A DNA stretch of 64,000 bases from Pseudaminobacter sp040049255. GTDB taxonomy: Bacteria > Pseudomonadota > Alphaproteobacteria > Rhizobiales > Rhizobiaceae. This document shows, piece after piece, positions 25,124 to 33,314 of the stretch. Under the pieces are notes generated by a model. It was not told where the DNA came from, did not search any database, and saw nothing but the letters and a program-made list of their open reading frames with translations. Every line of letters begins with the position of its first letter. Within the stretch, counting starts at the first letter, position 1. Both the position numbers and the translations under genes were made by a program. The stretch covers positions 124,001-188,000 of the forward strand of contig NZ_JBDZDR010000001.1 of the NCBI RefSeq assembly GCF_040049255.1. Reading direction: 5' to 3'.

Positions 25124-25735
25124 CTATCGCCTCGCTTGCGCCGGTTGCGCAGCACGCATTGACACCACTGCGGGCGGCATGGCGCCGCCGCGCCCGCCCT
25201 TAGCTTTTCCGAAAGGGTCGGGAGTCTCCGGGAAAACGGGCGCCGGCGGATCGAGTTCGATGACACCGACGGTTTCGCCCGCATCGAACGACAGGGACGC
25301 ATTGAACTTGCGCGCCAGCGCCTTCATCGCCTCGTTCTGCGGGTGGGTGGTCACCAGCAGCCGCGTGTAGCCCAGCCAGCGCGCATTGGCGATCAGCCGC
25401 TCGAACAGGCTGCCACCGATACCCCGGTGCTGGAGCTGCTGCTCGACGCTGAAGGCGATCTCGCCGGTAGGCTCGGCAATCTCGGGCCGTTCGTGCAGTT
25501 CGGCAGCGCCGAGCACACGGTCGCCCTCGACATAGCCGATGACCGTCGTGCCTTTGGCAAAGCAGCGGTCGGCATAGGCGCGAACGAAATTGTCGTCGGC
25601 AAAGCCGTTGAAGCGGTCGCGCCGGCTTTCGGCGTCGAGCCTCAGCAGATGATCACGAAAGCGCCGGAGGTCCGAAGGCCTTAGCTGCCGAATGATGCCC
25701 GTGAGCGGGGCGGCGTTGGATGCAGACTTCTGCAT
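25124..25735 (-). CDS. GNAT family N-acetyltransferase
   Basis: 203 residues. The acetyl-CoA-binding motif A is EQQLQHRGIGGSLFERLIANAR at about residues 110-131, with RRFRDHLLRLDAESRRDRFNGF as the N-terminal region of the protein-lysine-acetyltransferase-like branch. The tail (PETPDPFGKAKGGRGG) is low-complexity. Substrate is unknown. ATG 25735 has a GAGGAG site with 6-base spacing. Shares strand with the DUF445 gene, 76 bases apart. Confidence 0.86.
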   Translation of the reverse strand: MQKSASNAAPLTGIIRQLRPSDLRRFRDHLLRLDAESRRDRFNGFADDNFVRAYADRCFAKGTTVIGYVEGDRVLGAAELHERPEIAEPTGEIAFSVEQQLQHRGIGGSLFERLIANARWLGYTRLLVTTHPQNEAMKALARKFNASLSFDAGETVGVIELDPPAPVFPETPDPFGKAKGGRGGAMPPAVVSMRAAQPAQARR

Positions 25736-25915
25736 GTCGTACTCCTCGAGGGCTCCTCCCGCGAGTCTACGACTCTTGACGCCGCGAATATTGTGCACTG
25801 CAGCACGAATTGCAACCCCGCTATTACGTAAAGGTCAAAGTGCCGCGCGTGCGGCCGCCCAAAAATGGCCCGTCCCAGCTACTGGACAGGCCCCCTGCCG
25901 ATAGCCCCCGATAAC

Positions 25916-25921
25916 TTGACA
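25916..25921 (+). promoter_or_regulatory. Possible -35 element of the rirA promoter
   Basis: TTGACA at 25916-25921, 29 bases before the ICE-like palindrome. No matching -10 hexamer at canonical spacing was clear (CGTTAC at about 18 bases is the nearest). The 346-base gap 25736-26081 otherwise holds no gene. Confidence 0.3.
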
Positions 25922-25949
25922 ACGTGCAGAAAGTATCGTCGTTACCGAT

Positions 25950-25964
25950 CTGGAATTATTCCAG
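25950..25964. promoter_or_regulatory. ICE-like iron-control palindrome upstream of rirA (Irr-type site)
   Basis: CTGGAATTATTCCAG is a perfect 7-bp inverted repeat around one base, 117 bases before the rirA start. It matches the core GAA-N3-TTC of the ICE recognised by Irr in Rhizobiales (TTTAGAA-N3-TTCTAAA), although the flanks differ. Irr control of rirA is established in related bacteria, so this would link the haem-status and iron-sulfur-status regulators. Confidence 0.5.
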
Positions 25965-26081
25965 GGCCCACGCCATATTCGGTTTGGCGAAGCGGCCCGT
26001 GAACATATTGCCTGTTCTGCCCGGGCCAATTGCGGCCGCATTTTGCCCCCATGCCCGGCCAGCATCAGCGAAGGAACGATC

Positions 26082-26546
26082 ATGCGGCTTACGCGCCAGA
26101 CCAATTATGCAATACGGATCCTGATGTATTGCGCGGCCAATAAGGACCGGCTCAGCAGGATTCCCGAAATCGCCCAGGCATATTCGGTCTCGGAACTGTT
26201 CCTGTTCAAGATCCTCCAGCCGCTGGTCCAGCATGGCCTGGTCGAAACCGTGCGCGGACGCCATGGCGGTGTGCGACTTGGCCGCGACGCCGATAAGATC
26301 ACCCTGTTCGATGTCGTGCGGGTGACGGAAGAAAGTTTCGCCATGGCAGAGTGCTTCGAGAGCGACGCCGCAGAATGCCCGCTCATCGACAGCTGCGGCC
26401 TGAACTCGGCGCTGCGCGAAGCTCTGAACGCCTTCTTCGACGTTCTTTCCCGCCACACTATCGACGACCTGGTCAAGGCGCGGCCGAATGTGCGCTCGCT
26501 GCTGGGCATCGACCAGCTCGAGGACCGCCGGGCGCCGGCGGCGTAA
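26082..26546 (+). CDS. rirA: Rrf2-family iron-responsive regulator RirA
   Basis: 154 residues. Global repressor of iron uptake in rhizobia that senses iron through a [4Fe-4S] cluster. The N-terminal winged helix (MRLTRQTNYAIRILMYCAAN, SELFLFKILQPL) and wing (VETVRGRHGGVRLGRD) are typical of Rrf2. The three cluster cysteines are C91, C99 and C105 (AECFESDAAECPLIDSCG), as in characterised RirA. ATG 26082 has an AAGGAA site. Immediately downstream, convergent, is the hmu haem operon, a likely target. Followed by a strong terminator. Confidence 0.95.
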   Translation: MRLTRQTNYAIRILMYCAANKDRLSRIPEIAQAYSVSELFLFKILQPLVQHGLVETVRGRHGGVRLGRDADKITLFDVVRVTEESFAMAECFESDAAECPLIDSCGLNSALREALNAFFDVLSRHTIDDLVKARPNVRSLLGIDQLEDRRAPAA

Positions 26547-26568
26547 CGGATACCGCCTCCAGAAGCGC

Positions 26569-26601
26569 AAGGCCGCAGCTCCTTCGAGCGCGGCCTTTTT
26601 T
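26569..26601 (+). terminator. Terminator of rirA
   Basis: Eight-pair stem (26569-26576 with 26590-26597), 13-base loop, running into TTTTTT. Classic rho-independent shape, 23 bases after the rirA stop. Confidence 0.8.
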
Positions 26602-26620
26602 GTTTGGCAACGCTGGCGGC

Positions 26621-27412
26621 CTAAACCGACACCGATTGGGGGAGGACAAAGGGCGTATCACCCGCGGGCAGCGCACCGACCTTCAGGCAGCACTCGAACA
26701 CTTCCGAAATCAGATCGTCGCTGAGCACCTCACTCGGCGTGCCCGCCGCCGCCAACCGCCCCCGATGCATGACGAAGATGCGGTCGGCATACATCGCAGT
26801 CAGGTTAAGGTCGTGCAGGATCGCCACCACGCCCCCGCCGCGCCGGGCAAAGTCGCGGGCAATGTCCATGATGATCAGCTGGTGCTTGATGTCGAGGCTG
26901 GAGACCGGCTCGTCGAGGAACAGGTAACGCGGCTTGCCGTCCAGCACGGGCGCCCAGACCTGGCACAGCACGCGCGCAAGCTGCACGCGCTGCTGTTCGC
27001 CGCCTGAGAGTTCCTGATAGAAGCGGCCGGCAAAACCGTCGAGATCCACCCGCGCCAAGGCACGCTCCGGCAGATTGCGTTCCTCGCCGGCCAGCGCGCC
27101 GGAACGGCCGCTCATCAGGCCGAGACTGACGACTTCATGCACCGTGAAAGGAAAGGACAGCGCCGTCGCCTGCGGCAGCACGGCGCGCATCGACGCTGTC
27201 TCCCATGGTTTTAGGCCCGCCATGTCGCGGTTGTTGATCTCGATCTTGCCCGAATATGGGAGATCGCCGGAAAGCGCCTTCAGGAAGGTCGTTTTTCCGG
27301 ACCCGTTGGGCCCGACGATCGCCGCGAGCTCGCCCGCGCGCACTTCGAAATCGACATCGGAGATGATGCGCCTGGAGCCGATGGAGACGGAAATATTTCG
27401 GGCTTCGATCAT
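26621..27412 (-). CDS. hmuV: Haem ABC transporter ATP-binding protein
   Basis: 263 residues. ATPase that powers haem import with HmuU. Walker A is GPNGSGKTTFLKALSG, the signature is LSGGEQQRVQLARVL, Walker B is RYLFLDEPVSSLD, and the switch His lies in VVAILHDLNL. The start is the ATG at 27412, 9 bases after the hmuU stop. It ends the minus-strand operon hmuP-S-T-U-V and converges on rirA. Confidence 0.94.
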   Translation of the reverse strand: MIEARNISVSIGSRRIISDVDFEVRAGELAAIVGPNGSGKTTFLKALSGDLPYSGKIEINNRDMAGLKPWETASMRAVLPQATALSFPFTVHEVVSLGLMSGRSGALAGEERNLPERALARVDLDGFAGRFYQELSGGEQQRVQLARVLCQVWAPVLDGKPRYLFLDEPVSSLDIKHQLIIMDIARDFARRGGGVVAILHDLNLTAMYADRIFVMHRGRLAAAGTPSEVLSDDLISEVFECCLKVGALPAGDTPFVLPQSVSV

Positions 27413-27420
27413 GGCTGCAC

Positions 27421-28524
27421 TCAGAGGTCCAGAAGCCCGCGCTTGCGGAGCAGGATCCACAGGAAGAACGGTCCGCCGACGGCTGCCGTGATGATGCCTA
27501 TGGGCAGTTCGGCCGGCGCCACGACGGTGCGGCTGATCGCATCCGCAAGCAGCAGCATGGAGGCGCCGAGCAGCGCCGAAGCCGGCAGCAGGTACCGATT
27601 GTCCGGGCCGATCAGCAGGCGCAGCAGATGCGGCACGACGATGCCGACAAAGCCGATTCCGCCACTGACAGCGACGGACGCGCCGGTGGCCGCCGCGACC
27701 GAGAAGATGGCGACATTCTTGAACCGCTGCACGGGGATGCCGAGGTGATGCGCCGCCGCCTCCCCCAGCGCCAGCGCGTTCAGGCCCCGCGCCATGAAGG
27801 GAGACGCGATCAGCGCCAGCGCGATGATCGGCCCGGCCGCCGCGATCTTGGTCCAGGTGGCGCCGGCGAGCGAGCCGAGCCCCCAGAACGTCAGGTCGCG
27901 CAGCTGCCGGTCATCGGCGAGATAGACGAGGATGCCGGAGAAAGCACCAGCCATGGCGCCGAGTGCAATGCCGGCCAGAAGCATGGTGGCGATGGAGGTC
28001 TGTCCGCGCCGCGTGGCGACACGATAGAGGGTCAGCGTGGTGGCAAGACCACCGGCGAAAGCGGCGAGCGGAAGTGTGTAGATGCCCAAGATCGCCAGCA
28101 GCGGGCCGAGCACGGTGCCGCCCAGCACGATCACCACGATAGCGCCGAGCCCGGCGCCCGCGGACACGCCGACCAGGCCGGGATCGGCCAGCGGATTGCG
28201 GAACAGCCCCTGCATGACCGCGCCCGAAACGGCGAGCGCCGAGCCGATGAGCACGCCGAGCACCACGCGCGGCAGGCGGATGTCATAGATGATGATGCGG
28301 TCGCGCTCGGACAGTGCCGAGCCGTCCGACATCGACGGAAACAGCCAGTCGCGCACCACCGCCAGCGCCGAGGCGCCGGACGCTCCGGAAGCCAGGCTCA
28401 TCAGCACGGTCACGCCGAGCAGAACCGCCAAGAGCACAATCGCAAATTTCGCGCGCGCCGAGCGGTCGCCCGCCGACGCGCGCCTTTCCATGTTGCCGAC
28501 GCTGCCGGCCACGCTGTCAACCAC
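27421..28524 (-). CDS. hmuU: Haem ABC transporter permease
   Basis: About 367 residues, FecCD-type permease with about ten membrane spans. Family signatures: DIRLPRVVLGVLIGSALAVS, VMQGLFRNPLADPGLVGVSAGAG, and GGIGFVGIVVPHLLRLL, which contacts the ATPase. The start is unclear. GTG 28524 lies 8 bases after the hmuT stop and is used here; ATG 28554 (overlapping hmuT) and ATG 28491 are alternatives, none with a strong ribosome site. Confidence 0.92.
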   Translation of the reverse strand: MVDSVAGSVGNMERRASAGDRSARAKFAIVLLAVLLGVTVLMSLASGASGASALAVVRDWLFPSMSDGSALSERDRIIIYDIRLPRVVLGVLIGSALAVSGAVMQGLFRNPLADPGLVGVSAGAGLGAIVVIVLGGTVLGPLLAILGIYTLPLAAFAGGLATTLTLYRVATRRGQTSIATMLLAGIALGAMAGAFSGILVYLADDRQLRDLTFWGLGSLAGATWTKIAAAGPIIALALIASPFMARGLNALALGEAAAHHLGIPVQRFKNVAIFSVAAATGASVAVSGGIGFVGIVVPHLLRLLIGPDNRYLLPASALLGASMLLLADAISRTVVAPAELPIGIITAAVGGPFFLWILLRKRGLLDL

Positions 28525-28531
28525 GGTACGC

Positions 28532-29425
28532 TCAGCCCTTGATCTGGTCGCCATAGAGCGCGGTCGCGAGATCGCGGATGGCGCTTGCCGTGCGCGGACC
28601 AAAACCCAGCAGGTAGCTGCCATCCATGCGGATGAGTTTCTTCGTCTTGCCCGCCGGCGTAGCGGCAAGAGCCGGGTTGGAGAAGACATCGGCATCCGCC
28701 GTTGCGGGCGCGCCCGGGGTGTCCATCATCAGGATCACGTCCGGCCTGGCGGTCAGTGCCGCCTCGTCGGTCAGTTGCTTGTAGCCATTCACCCCGTCCA
28801 TCGCATTGACGCCTCCGGCCAGCTTGATGATGCCATTGGCGGCCGTGTGATCGCCGGCAGCGAGGATCTTGCCGCCCTCCATGCTGAGGATGAACAGCAC
28901 GCGCTTGCGCTCGGCGATCTTGGCGGTCAGCTCCTCGGCTGCCTTCAGATCGGCGTCGATCGACCTGGCCAGCGCGGCGGCCTTCTCGTCCACGCCGAGC
29001 GCGTGGCCGACGATCCGGACCTTGTCGAGAATGCCCTGATGATCGAAGGTCTCGGGCACTTCGATGTAGGTCACGCTCGCCTTCTTGAGCACGTCGATGG
29101 CCTCCTTCGGCCCGCTGCCCGCGAGCGCCAGGATGCCGGACGGATTGACCGACAGCACGCCCTCGGGCGACAGCGCACGCATATAGCCGACATCGGGCAG
29201 TTTTAGCGCGCTTTCCGGGTAGGTGCTGGTCGAGTCGCGGGCAACCAGCTTGCCCTCCTCGCCCAGCGCATAGACGATCTCGGTGATCGAGCCGCCTACG
29301 GCCGCGAGGCGGGAGGCATCCGGAAACGCGGCCGCGCCCTCCTCGGCCTGCGCCACGCCAAGTGAACCGAGTGCCAGCGCCACGCCAATTGCGGCGGCCC
29401 GCACGGAACGGCTGAATGTCGACAT
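28532..29425 (-). CDS. hmuT: Haem ABC transporter periplasmic binding protein
   Basis: 297 residues. A signal peptide (about residues 1-27, ending in GVAQA) is followed by a type III periplasmic binding fold: LAAVGGSITEIVYALGEE, a TYPESALKLPDVGYMRALS loop with the tyrosine that usually ligates haem nearby, and LGFGPRTASAIRDLA at the end. It delivers haem to HmuUV. Start ATG 29425 is preferred over 29434 because AAGGA sits eight bases from it. Starts just after the hmuS stop. Confidence 0.93.
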   Translation of the reverse strand: MSTFSRSVRAAAIGVALALGSLGVAQAEEGAAAFPDASRLAAVGGSITEIVYALGEEGKLVARDSTSTYPESALKLPDVGYMRALSPEGVLSVNPSGILALAGSGPKEAIDVLKKASVTYIEVPETFDHQGILDKVRIVGHALGVDEKAAALARSIDADLKAAEELTAKIAERKRVLFILSMEGGKILAAGDHTAANGIIKLAGGVNAMDGVNGYKQLTDEAALTARPDVILMMDTPGAPATADADVFSNPALAATPAGKTKKLIRMDGSYLLGFGPRTASAIRDLATALYGDQIKG

Positions 29426-29436
29426 GCTCTTCATCC

Positions 29437-30495
29437 TTATGCGGCCGCTGCCGCCGTCGCACGTGGCAGGCTCTCGGCGATTTCGCGCCATTCGACACGC
29501 TCGTCATGACCTTCCTTGCGCTTGCCGAAGAACTGGATGACCAGCTCGCCCTTGGCGTCATAGGCCTCCAGCGAGGTGACATGGCCGTCCGTTGTCGGTT
29601 TGCGCACCACCCAGAGTTCCTGGACGTGGTCGGTCCGGAAATGCAGGTGGAAGGTCTCGTCGAAGATGTTGATCCAAGGCCCCATCGGCTTGACGTTCTG
29701 GATCGGTCCCGAATGGATCTGGATGCAGCCGTCATTGCCGACGAAGCACATGATTGGCACCTGCGTTTCGACCGACTTGTGCAGCATGGTCGTCAGCGCA
29801 TCGTTTTCGACCCGCCAGGCATAGTCGTCGCCGACCATGTGCAGCGCCTGTTGGCGGCCGAGCTTCAGGGTACGCAGCATGCCAAAGAACTGGTGCGTGT
29901 CGGTGAGCTTGCTCCAGCGGTCGCGCAGCTCTTCCACGGTCGTGGTCGTTTCAACGACGGGAGCCTCGGCAACATCGGTGGCCTCGATTTCGAGGGTGGC
30001 ACTCTGGTCCTCCGAGCGGAGTTTTTCCAACAGCTGCTCATACGCCTCGACATTTGAGGACGGGCGCAGATGCACCTTGTGCACGGCAGCCCCCGTCTTG
30101 TCGAAGAACTGGAAGCTGCGGCGCACACCGTCGCCGTCGCGCTTTTCGACCGCAAAGCCGAAGGCCCAGCGCTTGGGAAAGATGCGCAGGTCGATGTTCT
30201 CGCCCAGCGCCATCGTCGTCTGGTCGCCGGTGACGACCTTGTCGTAGACGCCGATCTTCTCGTGCACGGCGCTTTCGTTGCGAGTGAGCGCCATCACTTC
30301 GCCCACGGCCTCCAGGCCGGTCAGCAGATCGTTGACGCACGGCTCGAGGCGCACGACGCCCTCGCCGATATAGGCCGCCACCAGTTCGGCCTCGGAGACG
30401 CCGAGCTGGCTGGCGAGATCGCGCTCGCGCATCTTCGGATTTTCGGCTCTCGCCAGACGGATTTCGTGCGGCGCGGGCTTTACGCGAGCATCCAT
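29437..30495 (-). CDS. hmuS: Haem-degrading/haem-binding protein HmuS
   Basis: 352 residues, two tandem HemS/ChuX-like repeats (about 1-170 and 190-340). The first includes ENPKMRERDLASQLGVSEAEL and the second FHLHFRTDHVQELWVVRKPT. Family members bind haem in the cytoplasm and degrade or chaperone it. It is the second gene of the hmuPSTUV operon, 22 bases after hmuP. A second, unrelated haem oxygenase candidate is encoded at 34.7 kb. Confidence 0.93.
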   Translation of the reverse strand: MDARVKPAPHEIRLARAENPKMRERDLASQLGVSEAELVAAYIGEGVVRLEPCVNDLLTGLEAVGEVMALTRNESAVHEKIGVYDKVVTGDQTTMALGENIDLRIFPKRWAFGFAVEKRDGDGVRRSFQFFDKTGAAVHKVHLRPSSNVEAYEQLLEKLRSEDQSATLEIEATDVAEAPVVETTTTVEELRDRWSKLTDTHQFFGMLRTLKLGRQQALHMVGDDYAWRVENDALTTMLHKSVETQVPIMCFVGNDGCIQIHSGPIQNVKPMGPWINIFDETFHLHFRTDHVQELWVVRKPTTDGHVTSLEAYDAKGELVIQFFGKRKEGHDERVEWREIAESLPRATAAAAA

Positions 30496-30517
30496 GATTC
30501 AGACCCCCTATGCGGAA

Positions 30518-30727
30518 TTACTTGTTGAGAATGAGCTTGCCCTGACGGGTGATTTTCAAGCGGTAGAGCGAACCGCGATGATCGATGCCGATCTCGTGCT
30601 CGCCGGCAAACAGCGCGGCGCTCGACACCGTGCGCATGGACATGAGCGACGATGCCGTCCGCCGCGCCGTTTCCGCGGCGGTTTTTTCCGGACGATGGTG
30701 GGAAGCATCCTGGTCGTGGCTGCTCAT
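30518..30727 (-). CDS. hmuP: Haem uptake regulator/hemin uptake protein HmuP (HemP)
   Basis: 69 residues. The C-terminal HemP motif is clear: SLMSMRTVSSAALFAGEHEIGIDHRGSLYRLKITRQGKLILNK contains the invariant HEIGIDHRGSLYRLKIT segment. In rhizobia HmuP activates hmuR expression and binds haem-responsive promoter DNA together with Irr. It is first in the operon and divergent from hmuR, which fits that role. Confidence 0.9.
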   Translation of the reverse strand: MSSHDQDASHHRPEKTAAETARRTASSLMSMRTVSSAALFAGEHEIGIDHRGSLYRLKITRQGKLILNK

Positions 30728-30807
30728 GGCGTCGGCCCTCTCGTCTGCCGTATGTCTGCGCCGATTTCGTTGTCCAACGAACTGTGAGTGGATCGCGAAA
30801 TCAATCT

Positions 30808-30822
30808 TGACTCAATTAATCA
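30808..30822. promoter_or_regulatory. IRO-type iron operator in the hmuP-hmuR divergent region
   Basis: TGA-N9-TCA (30808-30822), exactly the spacing of the iron-responsive operator linked to RirA. It lies 80 bases from hmuP and about 125 bases from hmuR. It sits inside a larger inverted repeat, TTGACT...AGTCAA, and the gap is AT-rich compared with its surroundings. RirA repression of both directions is inferred. Confidence 0.55.
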
Positions 30823-30946
30823 TGTTATCTAGTCAACTGCATTACCGGAGTAAACGAGTCAAGTTTTAAATCACTCCGGCGCAAACGAAAAATGCCAGCC
30901 AGCCTCCAGGCCAGCCCGCATCAGCAGACACTGGAGAATTGTGGGT

Positions 30947-33196
30947 ATGGGGCTTGTGGCTCGGGATATTTTGGTTCTGTCGGGGCTCGACGGAGAAGTG
31001 AGATTGAGGCCGGGCATCGCGCGCTCGGCGGCCCTGATGGCGGGCGTGGCGGCGATCGCACTGGGCGTGGTTTCGGCATCCGCACAGGAGGCAGATAGCA
31101 CGGCGGCAGCACAGGAGACGGCTGAGAAGGTCGAACAGAAAAAGAGCGGCGACGGCGCCACGCTGCTCGACAAGATCACGGTCGTCAGCCGCACCGACGA
31201 AAGCGCGATCGACACCATGGCATCCGTCAGCCATGTCGGTCAGGAGCAGCTTGAGCGCCGCATGGCGACGTCTCAGCAGGGCGTCCTGTTCGGCCTGCCC
31301 AACGTGGCCGTCCAGACGGACGCCAGCCGTACGGCTTCCAGCGTCAACATTCGAGGCCTGCAGGACTTTGGTCGCGTTCAGGTGATCATCGACGGCGCGC
31401 GACAGGATTTTCAGCGCTCAGGCCATGGCACGCAGTCGAAGTTCTGGCTCGATCCCGAACTGGTCAAGCAGGTCGACGTCATCCGCGGCCCGGTGGCCAA
31501 CACCTACGGCTCTGGCGCAATCGGCGGCGTGGTCTTCTATGAGACCAAGGATGCCGAGGATTTCCTCCGTCCCGGCGAAAGCTGGGCTGCTTCGGCCACC
31601 GGCATGTACGAGACCAACGGTCACGGCTGGACCACCAGCGCCACCGGCGCTTATCGCTTCAATGACGCGTTCGACGTGCTCGGCAACATCGTCTATCGCG
31701 ACTACGGCGACTACAAGGATGGCGGCGGCGATACCGTTCCCGGCACCAGCTTCGACGTGTTGAGCGGCATGCTCAAGAGCAGCATCCGTCCGACGGAAAA
31801 CAGCGAACTCAAGCTTGGCTGGGTCGGCGCCAACGACAGCTGGAACGAGGTCAGCGGCGGCTCCCCGGTCTCCGATCTCGACCTGAAGCAGAACACGTTC
31901 ACCGGCCGTTACAACATCACGGACGAGGACCAGAGCTGGCTCGACCTCCACATCAACGCCTCCTACAACAAGACCAGGCTGGACAGGACCTACGTCAAGC
32001 CCCTCAGCAACGGCCAGTTCGACCCCGGGACAGGCCTGCCGACCATCATTCCGGCGGGCTCGCAGACGAACTACGATCTCGGCACCTGGAGCTTCGACAT
32101 CTGGAACACGTCCCGCTTCGAAACGGGCGCGCTTCAGCATGAGATGACCTATGGAGGCGACTGGGTCAGCGACGGCGTGGTCACACGGGACCCCAGCGGC
32201 AGCATGGACAGCTACACGCCCTCGGGCAAGCGGCGGGTCAGCGGCGCCTATGTCCAGGACAAGATAAGCTGGGAATGGCTCGAGGTGCTCGCCGGGCTAC
32301 GGTATGACAGCTATGGCCTCGACAGCGATGCTGCGAACAATTCCGGCAATCGCCTTTCGCCACGCATCACCGTGGGCGTTTCGCCATTCCAGACGGCGGC
32401 GCTGGAAGGGCTGCAGCTCTACGGCACCTACGCCGAAGGCTACCGCTCGCCGTCCATCACGGAAACGCTGATGAACGGCATGCACCCCACCGGGGCGACA
32501 TTCCCGTTCCTGCCCAATCCCGACCTCACGCCGGAAACGGGCAAGACCTGGGAAGTCGGCGCCAACTATCGCGCGGACGGCGTGATCCAGCCTGACGATG
32601 CGCTCCGCATCAAGGCGGCCTATTTCAACAACGATATCGCCGACTACATCGGCAGCACCACGATCTCGGCCTTTGCCGATACGACCGGGCTCTGCCCCGT
32701 TCGGTGGGACCTGCTGATGAACCCGAATGTGACCTACGCACCGATCTGCTCGCAGTACCAGAACTACGCCAATGCGAAGATCAGGGGTTTCGAGTTGGAA
32801 GGGGTCTACGACGCGGCGTGGGGTTTCGTCGGGCTGTCGGCATCCACCCTCAATGGCTACACCGTGTCCTACGCCGGCATTCGCGAGGACCTGTCCACCA
32901 TCCCCTCCTCGCAGGTCACCGGGCAGCTCGGCTTCCGCTTTCTGGAAGACAGGCTCCTGATCGGCGGCGAGGTGCAGTACAGCGGCGCGCCGAAGGGCAA
33001 CAAGGTCGCCGACGACTACACGCTGGTCAACGCTTTCGCCACCTACAAGGCGACGGACAACCTCAACGTGAACTTCCGCGTCGACAACATTTTCGACGTG
33101 AAATATGTCAACCCGCTCAACACCAGCACCACCACCGTGCTCTATGAGCCCGGTGTGACGCTCAAGCTGGCTGCGACCATGCGATTCGGAGGCTGA
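30947..33196 (+). CDS. hmuR: TonB-dependent haem/haemoglobin receptor
   Basis: 749 residues. Outer-membrane gated channel for haem. The signal peptide ends near GVVSASAQ. The TonB box (ITVVSRTDES) is about residue 78, followed by a plug with VNIRGLQDFGRVQVIIDGARQDFQ and a 22-strand barrel. FRAP-like YAEGYRSPSITETLMNG and NPDLTPETGKTWEVG identify the TonB-haemoglobin/transferrin receptor family. The start is uncertain between GTG 30941 and ATG 30947; GGAG at 30933 gives better spacing to the ATG. Operon head with the small gene and tonB. Confidence 0.93.
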   Translation: MGLVARDILVLSGLDGEVRLRPGIARSAALMAGVAAIALGVVSASAQEADSTAAAQETAEKVEQKKSGDGATLLDKITVVSRTDESAIDTMASVSHVGQEQLERRMATSQQGVLFGLPNVAVQTDASRTASSVNIRGLQDFGRVQVIIDGARQDFQRSGHGTQSKFWLDPELVKQVDVIRGPVANTYGSGAIGGVVFYETKDAEDFLRPGESWAASATGMYETNGHGWTTSATGAYRFNDAFDVLGNIVYRDYGDYKDGGGDTVPGTSFDVLSGMLKSSIRPTENSELKLGWVGANDSWNEVSGGSPVSDLDLKQNTFTGRYNITDEDQSWLDLHINASYNKTRLDRTYVKPLSNGQFDPGTGLPTIIPAGSQTNYDLGTWSFDIWNTSRFETGALQHEMTYGGDWVSDGVVTRDPSGSMDSYTPSGKRRVSGAYVQDKISWEWLEVLAGLRYDSYGLDSDAANNSGNRLSPRITVGVSPFQTAALEGLQLYGTYAEGYRSPSITETLMNGMHPTGATFPFLPNPDLTPETGKTWEVGANYRADGVIQPDDALRIKAAYFNNDIADYIGSTTISAFADTTGLCPVRWDLLMNPNVTYAPICSQYQNYANAKIRGFELEGVYDAAWGFVGLSASTLNGYTVSYAGIREDLSTIPSSQVTGQLGFRFLEDRLLIGGEVQYSGAPKGNKVADDYTLVNAFATYKATDNLNVNFRVDNIFDVKYVNPLNTSTTTVLYEPGVTLKLAATMRFGG

Positions 33197-33199
33197 ACG

Positions 33200-33310
33200 A
33201 TGCTCAGGGCGGCAACATTGCTCGGCAGCGTGCTGATGTTGCCGTCCGCGGCGGCATGCCTGCGCGACGTTAAGACCACTACAAGAACCGGCATTGTTTT
33301 CGGCATGTAG
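33200..33310 (+). CDS. Candidate small secreted/lipoprotein-like protein (36 residues)
   Basis: Short frame that starts 4 bases after the hmuR stop, with a perfect GGAGG site seven bases before ATG 33200, and ends 5 bases before the tonB start. The protein has a basic start, a hydrophobic core (TLLGSVLMLPSAAAC), then RDVKTTTRTG. The core resembles a signal peptide with a cysteine at residue 21, but the mature part would be only about 15 residues. It could be a real small gene, a leader peptide coupling tonB, or a degenerate remnant. Confidence 0.45.
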   Translation: MLRAATLLGSVLMLPSAAACLRDVKTTTRTGIVFGM

Positions 33311-33314
33311 GGGC

